The notes beneath the pieces were generated by a model, which was given only the letters and a program-made list of their open reading frames with translations, was not told the origin of the DNA and did not search any database. From Paraburkholderia tropica (GTDB lineage Bacteria > Pseudomonadota > Gammaproteobacteria > Burkholderiales > Burkholderiaceae), in NCBI RefSeq assembly GCF_914484835.1, contig NZ_CAJZAR010000078.1:42014-106013 (forward strand): a stretch of 64,000 nt of DNA. Direction: 5' to 3'. The stretch's first letter is position 1; each line of letters begins with the position of its first letter. Below, one piece after another: positions 36,320-45,469 of the stretch. A program made the position numbers and the translations under genes.

Positions 36320-36978
36320 CGCGGCGCGCGGGCGGAGCCAGCGATGGCGCGCCGCCCGCGCGGTCCATCGTGGCGCTCGCGCGCGACGAATTGCCTGTCG
36401 ATACCGTGGCGCTCGCGCGTTTCATGGTCGGCAAGTATCTGGTCCACGATCTGCCCGAGGGCCGCGTGAGCGGACGCCTCGTGGAAGTGGAGGCTTATCC
36501 GGTCGGCGACTCGACGGGGCACGCGTTCATCGGTCCGCGCGGCTGGAACGCGTCGCTGTTTCTCGCGCGCGGACACGCTTATGTGCGGCTCACGTATGGC
36601 GTGTCGTGGATGCTCAATATGGCGAGCGAGGCGGTGGGTGTTGGCGCGGGCGTGCTGTTTCGCGCCGTGGAGCCGCTCGAAGGGCTGGCGTCGATGGCCG
36701 CGCGACGGGCTGGCGCGCCGCTGCGCGAACTCGCGCGCGGGCCGGGGCGGCTCACGCAGGCGTTCGGCGTGGGCGCGTCGTTCGACGGATTCGATCTGTG
36801 CGGCGGCGAGGGCTTGTGGATCGGACGCGATCGCGAGCTTGCGGCGAACGACGCGTCGCTCGTTATCGGTACGACGACGCGCATCGGGCTTTCGCGTGAA
36901 ATCGATCGGCCGCTGCGGTTCTACGTTGTCGGCAGCCCGTTCGTGAGCGGGCCGCGCAAGCTGCTCGCATCGGCTTGA
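36316..36978 (+). CDS. DNA-3-methyladenine glycosylase (AAG/MPG family)
   Basis: Excises alkylated purines from DNA. The 220-residue protein shows the family features: LVGKYLVHDL-like start, VEVEAYPVGDSTGHAF, ASLFLARGHAYVRLTYGVSWMLN and GPGRLTQAFGV. The GTG at 36316 overlaps the cytochrome c stop (GTGA), implying translational coupling to the hydroxylase operon. That pairing is unusual for a DNA repair enzyme. No independent promoter is obvious. Confidence 0.88.
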   Translation: MTRRAGGASDGAPPARSIVALARDELPVDTVALARFMVGKYLVHDLPEGRVSGRLVEVEAYPVGDSTGHAFIGPRGWNASLFLARGHAYVRLTYGVSWMLNMASEAVGVGAGVLFRAVEPLEGLASMAARRAGAPLRELARGPGRLTQAFGVGASFDGFDLCGGEGLWIGRDRELAANDASLVIGTTTRIGLSREIDRPLRFYVVGSPFVSGPRKLLASA

Positions 36979-37087
36979 AATGGGGCGGGAAGTGGGACGG
37001 TAAATTAGGGTGTGAATGAACGATTCCACCCTGTTTTCAGCGATTATTGCGCGGCTTGTATTGTTGTCGAGAACGAAACTGTATTTT

Positions 37088-37117
37088 GGGGAAATAGGTA
37101 TTTGCCCTGATCTCTAG
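37088..37117 (+). promoter_or_regulatory. Palindromic element (copy f)
   Basis: GGGGAAA, seven bases, TTGCCC, then TGATCTCTAG. It ends about 68 bp upstream of the DUF4148 gene. It resembles copies a-e near the sulfatase and receiver genes, though the spacing inside the palindrome is longer. Confidence 0.35.
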
Positions 37118-37184
37118 TCTCAATAAACTGAAGTCACTGGTCGGCGAACGTCGGCCTCAAAACAAGTGATGGAGGTTAGTGATC

Positions 37185-37529
37185 ATGAATACCCGTACCC
37201 TGATTCAAGCCGCGGCCGTTGCCGCGCTCCTCGCCGCTCCGGCGCTCTCGTTCGCCCAAAGCCAGACCAACGCGCCGATGACGCGCGCCGAAGTCCGTCA
37301 GGAACTGATCCAGGTCGAGCAGGCGGGCTATAACCCGGCGACCGCGAACGACGCCGCGTATCCGCGTGACATCCAGGCCGCCGAAGCGCGCGTCGCGCAG
37401 CAGCAAGACGTGGCCCAGACCCAGCAGCCGGTCGCCGACACCAGCTATGGCGGCGCGCCCGCGGGCTCGACGCAGTCGGGTCAACCGGCACACGCCGCGC
37501 CGTCGCAATCGATTTATTTCGGTAACTAA
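37185..37529 (+). CDS. DUF4148 secreted protein
   Basis: A 114-residue exported protein of the DUF4148 family common in Burkholderia relatives. It has a clear signal peptide (LIQAAAVAALLAAPALSFAQ), then the core MTRAEVRQELIQVEQAGYNP, and a Gln/Ala/Gly-rich tail. The ATG at 37185 is nine bases after GGAGG; a GTG six bases earlier is less likely. The function of the family is unknown. Confidence 0.88.
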   Translation: MNTRTLIQAAAVAALLAAPALSFAQSQTNAPMTRAEVRQELIQVEQAGYNPATANDAAYPRDIQAAEARVAQQQDVAQTQQPVADTSYGGAPAGSTQSGQPAHAAPSQSIYFGN

Positions 37530-37854
37530 GATCGGTCACTGAGATCGGAAACCCGGTCGCAGGCCGGGTCTCGCCAAGGCGAGATTGTGTCGATGCGCCG
37601 ACCTGAGCCGTTCAGCACGCCATACCGCGCCGCCGGGCACCGTCCGGCGTGCGGTCAGGCGCCAGGTCCGATGACGGGATAACCGTCCAGCACCCCATCC
37701 GGCGAGCCGGCGCGGCGCGACAACGCGGCCGCGCCGGCCCGTGAGCGATCACGCGTTTTTCATGCGTGGAACCTCCGCCGCCGCAAGGTGGCTTATGCCC
37801 AACCCGAGAAGGATTGGGCTTTTTTTGCTGCGCGGAGGCGGGCGGTGTCGGACG
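37530..37854. other. Intergenic region, possible small RNA
   Basis: 325 bp between the DUF4148 and CBS genes, which converge. After an ACCCGG/CCGGGT hairpin near 37551-37569 without a T run, a structured G+C-rich stretch ends in a clean rightward terminator at 37797-37826. No open frame fits, so either the DUF4148 mRNA has a 300-nt tail or a separate small RNA is made here. Confidence 0.4.
37797..37826 (+). terminator. Intrinsic terminator
   Basis: GCCCAA (37797-37802) pairs with TTGGGC (37814-37819), extended by two more pairs past one mismatch, around a GAGAA loop, followed by seven T. Rightward only. Confidence 0.85.
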
Positions 37855-38298
37855 TCAGGCGCCAGGACCGCCGGTGATGTAGTGCTCGAGTTGCTCGATG
37901 GTGAACTGCTGCTCGGCGATGATCTCTTTCACGAGGTCGCCGATCGACACCATGCCCACGAGCCGGCCGCCCGCCATCACGGGCAGGTGGCGCATGCGCC
38001 GCTGCGTCATCAGCGCCATGCAGTCGTAGGTGGTCTGGTCAAGCTCCACGAAACGCACGTGCGGAGTCATGATGTCGCGCACGGCCGTGGTCTTCGACGA
38101 GCGGTCCATCAGCACGATCTTGCGCGCGTAATCGCGCTCCGTGACGATGCCGACGATGTCGGGTCCGTCGGTGACGACCAGGGCGCCGATCTGTTTTTCG
38201 GCCATCAGGCGGATGGCGTCGTAGACGGAATCACCCGCGGCGATCGTGTAGACCACTTGTTCCGGCTTGGATTTGAGTACCTGTGCAACGCTCGTCAT
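37855..38298 (-). CDS. CBS-domain protein
   Basis: A 147-residue protein made of two CBS motifs (about 10-65 and 78-130), with typical strands VYDAIRLMAEKQIGALVV and MALMTQRRMRHLPVM-GGRLVGMVSIGDL. Such pairs bind adenosine nucleotides and act as energy or stress sensors. There is no attached catalytic domain. The target is unknown. A single gene, leftward. Confidence 0.9.
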   Translation of the reverse strand: MTSVAQVLKSKPEQVVYTIAAGDSVYDAIRLMAEKQIGALVVTDGPDIVGIVTERDYARKIVLMDRSSKTTAVRDIMTPHVRFVELDQTTYDCMALMTQRRMRHLPVMAGGRLVGMVSIGDLVKEIIAEQQFTIEQLEHYITGGPGA

Positions 38299-38696
38299 AG
38301 GGCGACTCCAGTTCGTCCTTCTTGTCTTCGGTCATTGCCTGGTGCGGCGCGGCGAGAGGGGCGCGCCGTGCGTGCCTTCGTCGAAAGCCATGAAAGCCAC
38401 TCCAGTATAGGCGGATGGGCGCGGCGGAGCCGTCGGGGTATGCGCGAAGTGTGCGTCCGGCCGCCCTGCGGCCCTCCGTCGATGCGCGGCGGATCGCGTT
38501 CGCGCGCGCTTTGGTCCGTGCTTCCATCCGCGCGTCCGTCCGTGCTTCCGTCGGCACGGACGAGCCGGCGTATGGGCGGACGCTCCCTCGGGCCTGCGAG
38601 GCCGTGCGGCGCGGCGCGTCGCAAATGGCGGTACACTCCGGTTCCTAACTTCAATCCGGCTTCGCGCCGGTTTTTGCCAGACCTCTGTTCCAGATC
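38299..38696. other. Divergent intergenic region before ribA
   Basis: 398 bp. A TACACT hexamer at 38632-38637 may be the ribA -10; a small hairpin with five T follows at 38656-38675. The middle part has GTCCGTGCTTCC-type short repeats (about 38512-38555). I see none of the conserved FMN-riboswitch blocks and no gene. Confidence 0.5.
38656..38675 (+). terminator. Terminator-like hairpin in the ribA leader
   Basis: CCGGC, TTCGC, GCCGG, then five T, only 21 bp upstream of the ribA ATG and after a possible -10 box. It could terminate upstream transcription or attenuate ribA. The stem is short. Confidence 0.5.
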
Positions 38697-39344
38697 ATGC
38701 CTACGCTTCAAGAGCCGTCCTGCGCGGACGGCGACAACGCCAACGAATGCGTCGTGCTTGACGCGAGCGCCACGCTGCCGACCCGTTACGGCACCTTCGA
38801 GTCCTACGTCTATCGGGTGAAGGACGGCGGCGCCGAGCATTGCGCGCTCGTGATGGGCGACGTGGGGAGCGGCGAGCCGGTGCTCGCCCGCCTGCATTCC
38901 GAATGTCTGACCGGCGACGTGTTCGGTTCCTACCGCTGCGACTGCGGCGAGCAGCTCGACCTCGCGCTGCGCTACATCGCGGCGGAAGGCCGTGGCGTGC
39001 TGCTGTATCTGCGTGGGCACGAAGGGCGCGGCATCGGCCTGTCGAACAAGATCCGCGCGTACCAGCTGCAACAGCAGGGCCGCGACACGGTCGAAGCCAA
39101 CCTCGACCTCGGCCTGCCCGACGACGCGCGCGAATACGATTCGGCGGCGGCGATCCTGCGTCTGCTCAACGTCACCTCGGTGCGCCTGATGAGCAACAAT
39201 CCGCACAAGTTCGACACGCTCTCGAAGCACGGCATTCCCGTGATCGAGCGCGTCGCGCTGGCGATTCCGATGCGCGAGGAAAACGAGCGCTACATCCGCA
39301 CCAAGCAGGTGAAGTTCGGCCATTACTTCGAGGAAAACGAGTAA
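38697..39344 (+). CDS. ribA: GTP cyclohydrolase II
   Basis: Opens the imidazole ring of GTP in the first committed step of riboflavin synthesis. The 215-residue protein has the zinc cysteines Cys70, Cys81 and Cys83 (HSECLTGDVFGSYRCDCGEQ) and the GTP-binding and catalytic RGHEGRGIGL block, then NNPHKFDTL and a typical C-terminus. It is a stand-alone RibA without a fused RibB domain. No other riboflavin genes are in the window. Confidence 0.95.
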   Translation: MPTLQEPSCADGDNANECVVLDASATLPTRYGTFESYVYRVKDGGAEHCALVMGDVGSGEPVLARLHSECLTGDVFGSYRCDCGEQLDLALRYIAAEGRGVLLYLRGHEGRGIGLSNKIRAYQLQQQGRDTVEANLDLGLPDDAREYDSAAAILRLLNVTSVRLMSNNPHKFDTLSKHGIPVIERVALAIPMREENERYIRTKQVKFGHYFEENE

Positions 39345-39408
39345 GGCCCCACGCCGGGAACGGAATATGCTCTGCCCCACGCATGAGTCGAAACAAAAAG
39401 GGGGGAGC

Positions 39409-40371
39409 ATGTCCACCATTCCAATGAAGATGGCGCTGTGCGTGGCCGCCGGCCTCGCGCTCGCGGCGCCCGGCGTCGAGGCGCAGTCGCAGGCCTACAC
39501 CAGCGAGCCGGTCGATCTCTATGCGGGGCCGTCCGGCGACTATCCCGTCGTCAGCGAACTCGGGCCGAGCGTGCCGGTCGTCGTATTCGGCTGTGTGAGC
39601 GATTACTCCTGGTGCGACATCGGCGCCGAGGGCGTGCGCGGCTGGGTGTACGGCGGCTATCTGACCTATCCCTATCAGGGCGGTTATGTGCCGCTCGCCG
39701 GTTACGGCGCGGCCATCGGCCTGCCGATCGTGACGTTTTCCATCGGCGCCTATTGGGGCAGCTTTTATCGCGACCGTCCGTGGTATGGCGAGCGCGAGCG
39801 CTGGACGCATGCGCCGCCGCCGGGCTATGGCGCGCGTCCGCCCGCGCCGAACTGGCACGGCGGCCCGGCGCGGCCGTTGCCGCCGCCGCAGGGTGGCGGG
39901 GGCCGTCCGCCCGGGAATGGCGGTCCGCCGCCGGGCGCAAGGCCGCCGGGCGGCATGCCTGAGGGCGCTGGCCGTCCGCAAGGCGGTCCGCCGCCAGGCA
40001 ATGCGCGTGCGCCGGGCAACGCCGCGCCACCGCCGAATGCCGGCCGTCCTCCCATGAACGGCGGGGAGCGCACCGAAGCGCCGCGCGCGCCGCAGCAGGC
40101 GCCGCGTCCCGCCGAAGCCCCGCGCGCCCCGCAGCAGATGCCGCAGCAAGCGCCGCGTCCCGCCGAAACGCCGCGTCCGCAGATGCAGCAGCCCAATGCG
40201 GGCCGCGCCCCCGAGCCCGCGTTCAATCGCGGGGCGGGTCCCGGTGGTCCGCCGCAGGGTGGCGCGCGTCCGCCCGCGCCGCCCGCCGAACATGGCCGGC
40301 CCGAAGCGCCGCAAGGCGGTCATCCGTCCGGCCAGGGCGGCGGCCACGGCGACGAACGCAAGCAAAACTGA
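39409..40371 (+). CDS. Secreted SH3-domain protein with Pro/Gly-rich tail
   Basis: A 320-residue exported protein. A signal peptide (MALCVAAGLALAAPGVEAQ) is followed by a bacterial SH3 domain (about 30-85: VDLYAGPSGDYPVVSEL, DYSWCDIGAEGVRGWVYGGYL), a short hydrophobic and aromatic region (AIGLPIVTFSIGAYWGSF) and a 180-residue low-complexity tail of Pro, Gly, Ala, Arg and Gln. The ATG at 39409 follows GGGGGGAG. SH3b domains often bind cell-wall peptides, so an envelope role is likely. A terminator follows. Confidence 0.85.
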   Translation: MSTIPMKMALCVAAGLALAAPGVEAQSQAYTSEPVDLYAGPSGDYPVVSELGPSVPVVVFGCVSDYSWCDIGAEGVRGWVYGGYLTYPYQGGYVPLAGYGAAIGLPIVTFSIGAYWGSFYRDRPWYGERERWTHAPPPGYGARPPAPNWHGGPARPLPPPQGGGGRPPGNGGPPPGARPPGGMPEGAGRPQGGPPPGNARAPGNAAPPPNAGRPPMNGGERTEAPRAPQQAPRPAEAPRAPQQMPQQAPRPAETPRPQMQQPNAGRAPEPAFNRGAGPGGPPQGGARPPAPPAEHGRPEAPQGGHPSGQGGGHGDERKQN

Positions 40372-40883
40372 TCCGCAATCGGAATCTCAATGCCACGGGC
40401 GCTCTTTAGGAGCGCCCGTTTTTCTTTGGCGTGCGCTCAGATGAATCACACAATTTTTAGCTCGGTAAAGAGAATTTAAGAGTTTTCGTGTGTCGCGCCC
40501 GAGTCAGTCCGAATACCTTAAACGGGCGATTTTTCAACTCCGTACGCCAGCGATTCACGAAATCGCCTGCTGTCGGAGTTCGAGGTAAATCGATCAGGTA
40601 TGCGATGCATTGAGTGGCCGGTTCGTTGCCGATTCATTGACGATTCCGTCGCCGTGCGTCATCGGCAATTGTCGCGTGCCGGTCAAGGTGTCAGCGAGAT
40701 TAGCCATTCGGCTAGCTGATTTCCAGCATCAACTGAAGCAAGAATGAGCTTGTCGGGCACGCGTCGATTCGTCGTGGGCGGGCAAGTCGCAACTAAAAAG
40801 TTTGGATTCCGAAGTAACCAGGCATGGCGTGGACCGATTAGGTCCGTTCCATGCCGGCCCCATTGAAACGACCAAGGAAGCGT
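40372..40883. other. Long intergenic region before the autotransporter
   Basis: 512 bp, starting with a terminator and then A+T-richer than its flanks, presumably holding the adhesin promoter. A short TAGCC-ATTC-GGCTA inverted repeat is present near 40703. No gene seen. Confidence 0.5.
40395..40423 (+). terminator. Intrinsic terminator
   Basis: Ten-bp arms ACGGGCGCTC and GAGCGCCCGT with a 5-nt loop and a run of T. It ends the SH3-protein transcript, 24 bp after its stop. Confidence 0.93.
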
Positions 40884-43800
40884 ATGAACAAGGCTTATCG
40901 ATCTGTGTGGAACGAGTCGGCTGGCGCGTGGGTGGCGGTGCAGGAAAACGCCCGCGGTCAGGGGAAGGGCGGCATGAGGGCGAGCGTGCTGAGCGCGGCG
41001 CAGGCCGTGGCGTTGCTTGGGTTCGGCGGCGCTGCGCTTGCCGCGAACGCGGCGCAGACGTCATCGGATGAAGCCGCCTCGCTCTCCGGCAATGCGGCGA
41101 ACGACCAGGGCGCCACTGCGGGCGGCACGGCGAATCCCGGTGCGTACGTCAGTACGGCCGCCTCCGCCACCGCGCTCGAAGCGCAGAACGCCTTGCTGCT
41201 TGCGTCGCTGGGTGTGCAAAGCACGGGCGCAGCGTCGGCTTCCACGGTTTCAATGGCTTCCGCGAGTCCGGTCGTGATGGCCGCAGCCGCGCCGCAAGGG
41301 GTCTCGCTAATGGCGGCAGGCGCCGGTTCGGGCGTCGAGGCGTCCTCCTTGAACATGGTATTCAAGACCGCTGCCTGGTACACGCAGATCAAGGGCATTG
41401 CCAACGCCTCGGGCTCGACGGGGCCGACCGACATGGCGCGCGTGGGCGGTGACGGCAGCATCGCCATGGGCTCGAACGCGCAAACCTCGGCGAACACGAG
41501 CATGGCGCTGGGTGTGCAGTCGCTCGCGAATGCAACCGATTCGGTGGCGCTCGGTGCGGGCTCGGTAGCCAATCAGGCCAACACCGTCTCGGTCGGCAGC
41601 GACGGCACGCAAACGCACGTTGTCGTCGATGCGGACAATAACGCCGCCACGCTGCCGAGCAAGGCAAACACGCGCCGTATCGTGAACATGGCGGCGGGCC
41701 AGGGCGACATGGACGCCGTGAACGTCGCGCAGCTCAAGAGCGTGACGGGCGCGCTGGGCGGCGGCGCGGCGGTGAACAGCGACGGTTCGGTCACGGCGCC
41801 GGGCTATGTGCTGGGCAACCAGACCTATAGCGACGTGGGCACGGCATTGAAGGCCGTGGAGAACACGGCCATCACAGGTTCGACGGACGGTGTGAAATAC
41901 GACACGTCCGCGCATACGCGCATCACGTTCGACGGCGGCACGGACGGCACGGTGCTGTCGAACGTGGCCAACGGCGCGGCGAATCGCGACGCGGTCAATG
42001 TCGGGCAGTTGAAGGCAGCAGGTCTCGATGTGGACGGCAGCGGCAACGTCACGAATGCCTTCGTCGCCTACGACGACGCCACGAAATCGCAGGTCACGCT
42101 GGCTGGCGCGAGTGGCACACGCATCACGAATCTCGCGGCGGGCAATGTTGCGGTGGGCAGCAGCGACGCCGTGAATGGCTCGCAACTCTATGGTGTTTCC
42201 AATAGCGCGGCCACGGCCCTGGGCGGCGGCGCGGGCGTCAACACCGACGGTTCACTGAGCGGACCGAGCTACGTGCTCGGCGGCACGACGTATTCCGACG
42301 TCGGCACGGCGCTGAAGGCGGTCGAAGCCACGGCGGCTACGGGTTCTGTTGACGGCGTGAAGTACGACACGTCCGCGCACACGCGCGTCACCTTCGACGG
42401 CGGCACGGACGGCACGGTGCTGTCGAACGTAGCCAACGGCGCGGCGGACCGCGACGCGGTCAATGTCGGCCAGTTGAAGTCGGCGGGTCTCGATGTGGAC
42501 GGCAGCGGCAACGTGACGAACGCCTTCGTCGCGTACGACGATGCCACGAAGTCGCAGGTCACGCTGGCTGGCGCGAACGGCACGCGCATCACGAATCTCG
42601 CGGCGGGAAGCGTCGCGGTGGGAAGCACCGACGCCGTGAACGGCGCGCAACTCTACGGCGTTTCCAGTAGCACGGCCACGGCCCTGGGCGGCGGCGCGGG
42701 CGTCAAGACCGACGGTTCGCTGAGCGGACCGAGCTACGTGCTCGGCGGCACGACGTATTCCGACGTCGGCACGGCGCTGAAGGCAGTCGAGAGTGCGGCG
42801 GCAACGGGTTCCGTGGACGGCGTGAAGTACGACACGTCCGCGCACACGCGCGTCACTTTCGACGGTGGCGCGGACGGCACGGTGCTGTCGAACGTAGCCA
42901 ATGGCGCGGGGGAGCGCGACGCGGTCAATGTCGGCCAGTTGAAGTCGGCGGGCCTCGATGTAGATGGCAGCGGCAACGTCACGAACAGCTTCGTTGCCTA
43001 CGATGACACCACGAAGTCGCAGGTCACGCTGGCTGGCGCGAGCGGCACGCGCATCACGAATCTCGCGGCGGGAAGCGTCGCGGTGGGAAGTACCGACGCC
43101 GTGAACGGCGCGCAACTTTACGGCGTTTCCAGCAGCACGGCCACGGCCCTGGGCGGCGGCGCGGGCGTCAAGACCGATGGCTCGCTGAGCGGACCGAGCT
43201 ACGTGCTCGGCGGCACGACGTATTCCGACGTCGGCACGGCGCTGAAGGCAGTCGAGAGTGCGGCGGCAACGGGTTCCGTGGATGGTGTGAAGTACGACAC
43301 GTCCGCACACACGCGAGTCACCTTCGATGGCGGCCCGGACGGCACGGTGCTGTCGAACGTGGCCAACGGCGCGGCGGACCGCGACGCGGTCAACCTTGGC
43401 CAGTTGAAGTCGGCGGGCCTCGATGTGGATGGCAGCGGCAACGTCACGAACGCCTTCGTCGCCTACGACGACATCACGAAATCGCAGATCACGCTGGGCG
43501 GCGCGAACGGCACGCGCATCACGAATCTCGCGGCGGGCAACATTGCGGTGGGCAGCAGCGACGCCGTGAACGGCGCGCAACTCTACGGCGTTTCCAGCAG
43601 CGCGGCCACGGCCCTCGGCGGCGGCGCGGGCGTCAACACCGACGGCTCGCTGAGCGGACCGAGCTACGTGCTCGGCGGCACGACGTATTCCGACGTCGGC
43701 ACCGCGCTGAAGGCAGTCGAAAGCGCGGCGGCTACGGGTTCGGTGGACGGCGTGAAATACGACACGTCCGCACATACGCGCGTCACGTTCGATGGCGGCC

Positions 43801-45344
43801 AGGACGGCACGGTGCTGTCGAACGTGGCCAACGGCAAGGCAGACCGCGACGCGGTCAACCTCGGCCAGTTGAAGGCCGCGGGCCTCGACGTGGACGGCAG
43901 CGGCAACTTCACGAACAGCTTCGTCGCCTACGACGACACCTCGCGCGCAACCGTCACGCTCGGCGGCGCCAACGGCACGAAGATCACGAACCTTGCGGCG
44001 GGCTCGGCGTCCGGCGATGCAGTGAACGCCGGGCAGTTGCGCGCGCTCGCTGGCACGCTTGGCGGCGGCGCGGGGCTCGCGTCGGACGGCAACATCGTCG
44101 CGCCTGCCTATCACGTGCAGGGCGGCACGCAGAACACCGTCGGCAGCGCGCTCGACACGCTCGATACCGGGCTGACTTCGCTGCAGCAGAAGATTTCGGA
44201 TTCGGGCATCGACCTCGTCACGCAAGACACCACCAGCCGCGCGATCAACGTCGGCGCAAACACCAACGGCACGGTCGTCAATTTCGCGGGCACGGCGGGT
44301 AACCGCACGCTCACGGGCGTTGCGGCGGGCGCGGTCAATGCGACGAGCTCGGAGGCGGTCAACGGCCAGCAACTCTATGCCAGCATCGCGAATACGGCCG
44401 CAGCGCTGGGCGGCGGCGCGAGCGTGGCGCCGGACGGCTCGCTCGCCGCGCCGTCCTACACGATCGGCGGCACGACCATCAACAACGTCGGCTCGGCGCT
44501 CACGAACCTCGACGGCCGCGTCACGCAAAACACCACCGACATCACGAATCTGCAGAAGTCGGTCACCAACATCGCGGGCTCCGTCGCGAACGCTGTGCAG
44601 TACGACTCGTCGGCACACGACTCGGTCACGCTGGGTGGCACGGGCGCGGCTGTGAAACTCACGAATCTCGCCGACGCCGTGCTGAGCGCGAGCAGCACCG
44701 ACGCCGTTACCGGCTCGCAGCTTTTCGCGACCAATATGCAGGTCGCGAGCATCGAGCAGGCCGTGCAGAACGTGGCCACGAGCGCCACGATGTATGTGGC
44801 CGTGAACTCGCCGAACGGCGCCGCCACGGCCAGCGGTTCGAACACGCTGGCGGTCGGCGGGGGCGCGGTCGCGAGCGGCACCTCATCGACGGCGATCGGC
44901 GATCAGGCGCATGCCAACGGCGCGAATTCGGTGGCGCTCGGCGCGAACTCGGTCGCCGACCGCGCCAACTCGGTGTCGGTGGGCAGCATCGGCAACGAGC
45001 GGCAGATCACCAACGTCGCGAACGGCACGGCGCCCACCGACGCGGTCAATCTGGGCCAGCTCAACAGCTCGCTCGGCGGCGTCAACAGCCGGATCGACGA
45101 CGTCGACCGCGACGCGCGGCGCGGCATCGCGGCGGCCTCGGCGCTCAACGTCGTCACACCGTATCTGCCTGGGCGCACGACCATGAACGCGGGCGTCGCG
45201 GCGTATCGCGGCCAGGCGGCAATCGGCATCGGCGTGTCGCGCTGGAACGAGAAGGGCAGCGTCAACTACAACCTCGGCGTCTCGTCGGCGGGCGGCAACA
45301 GCACCATCGTCCGTGCGGGTCTTGGCATCGTGTTCGGCGGTTGA
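40884..45344 (+). CDS. Trimeric autotransporter adhesin (YadA-like) with five long repeats
   Basis: A 1486-residue surface adhesin that should trimerise and insert its own C-terminus in the outer membrane (type Vc secretion). It starts with an ESPR-type extended signal (MNKAYRSVWNESAGAWVAV) and a Sec signal ending ALAANA. A YadA head-like stretch (SIAMGSNAQTSANTSMALG, about 190-240) precedes a series of Hia/BpaA-type repeats. The C-terminal 90 residues form the YadA anchor, ending in GLGIVFGG. Five 155-residue repeats (DNA 41751 to about 44054) each carry ALGGGA, TYSDVGTALKAVE, SAHTRVTFDGG and DAVNVGQLK. AAGGA precedes the ATG at 40884. The OmpA-like lipoprotein gene follows 125 bp later. Confidence 0.95.
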   Translation: MNKAYRSVWNESAGAWVAVQENARGQGKGGMRASVLSAAQAVALLGFGGAALAANAAQTSSDEAASLSGNAANDQGATAGGTANPGAYVSTAASATALEAQNALLLASLGVQSTGAASASTVSMASASPVVMAAAAPQGVSLMAAGAGSGVEASSLNMVFKTAAWYTQIKGIANASGSTGPTDMARVGGDGSIAMGSNAQTSANTSMALGVQSLANATDSVALGAGSVANQANTVSVGSDGTQTHVVVDADNNAATLPSKANTRRIVNMAAGQGDMDAVNVAQLKSVTGALGGGAAVNSDGSVTAPGYVLGNQTYSDVGTALKAVENTAITGSTDGVKYDTSAHTRITFDGGTDGTVLSNVANGAANRDAVNVGQLKAAGLDVDGSGNVTNAFVAYDDATKSQVTLAGASGTRITNLAAGNVAVGSSDAVNGSQLYGVSNSAATALGGGAGVNTDGSLSGPSYVLGGTTYSDVGTALKAVEATAATGSVDGVKYDTSAHTRVTFDGGTDGTVLSNVANGAADRDAVNVGQLKSAGLDVDGSGNVTNAFVAYDDATKSQVTLAGANGTRITNLAAGSVAVGSTDAVNGAQLYGVSSSTATALGGGAGVKTDGSLSGPSYVLGGTTYSDVGTALKAVESAAATGSVDGVKYDTSAHTRVTFDGGADGTVLSNVANGAGERDAVNVGQLKSAGLDVDGSGNVTNSFVAYDDTTKSQVTLAGASGTRITNLAAGSVAVGSTDAVNGAQLYGVSSSTATALGGGAGVKTDGSLSGPSYVLGGTTYSDVGTALKAVESAAATGSVDGVKYDTSAHTRVTFDGGPDGTVLSNVANGAADRDAVNLGQLKSAGLDVDGSGNVTNAFVAYDDITKSQITLGGANGTRITNLAAGNIAVGSSDAVNGAQLYGVSSSAATALGGGAGVNTDGSLSGPSYVLGGTTYSDVGTALKAVESAAATGSVDGVKYDTSAHTRVTFDGGQDGTVLSNVANGKADRDAVNLGQLKAAGLDVDGSGNFTNSFVAYDDTSRATVTLGGANGTKITNLAAGSASGDAVNAGQLRALAGTLGGGAGLASDGNIVAPAYHVQGGTQNTVGSALDTLDTGLTSLQQKISDSGIDLVTQDTTSRAINVGANTNGTVVNFAGTAGNRTLTGVAAGAVNATSSEAVNGQQLYASIANTAAALGGGASVAPDGSLAAPSYTIGGTTINNVGSALTNLDGRVTQNTTDITNLQKSVTNIAGSVANAVQYDSSAHDSVTLGGTGAAVKLTNLADAVLSASSTDAVTGSQLFATNMQVASIEQAVQNVATSATMYVAVNSPNGAATASGSNTLAVGGGAVASGTSSTAIGDQAHANGANSVALGANSVADRANSVSVGSIGNERQITNVANGTAPTDAVNLGQLNSSLGGVNSRIDDVDRDARRGIAAASALNVVTPYLPGRTTMNAGVAAYRGQAAIGIGVSRWNEKGSVNYNLGVSSAGGNSTIVRAGLGIVFGG
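41751..44054 (+). repeat. Five tandem 465-bp repeats inside the autotransporter gene
   Basis: Units begin at 41751, 42216, 42681, 43146 and 43611, exactly 465 bp (155 codons) apart; the last is about 21 bp shorter. Units 2 to 5 are nearly identical at DNA level, with many silent differences, while unit 1 is more diverged. Reading-frame preservation allows unequal recombination to change the stalk length. Confidence 0.95.
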
Positions 45345-45469
45345 CGCAGCGGGCAGCGATCCTGGCGGCGCGGCCGGCGCAATGCCGGCCGCGCACCTCA
45401 CGCGGCACGCCCCGCGCGCTCCAACCGCACGGGCGAACCGTGCGGCCCTTTCCATGGGCAACAACCAAC

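Noticed and set aside
38299..38696. FMN riboswitch upstream of ribA
   Set aside because: The conserved RFN blocks are not present; only a small hairpin is visible.
41751..44054. Regular repeats considered as a CRISPR-like array
   Set aside because: The 465-bp units are in-frame coding repeats of a trimeric autotransporter, with no short repeats and spacers.
42252..44618. Very long open frame antisense to the autotransporter, with periodic sub-frames of 249 bp
   Set aside because: It arises from the repeated GC-rich codons of the adhesin repeats; composition is Arg/Ala/Val-rich with no family resemblance and the plus-strand gene is unambiguous.
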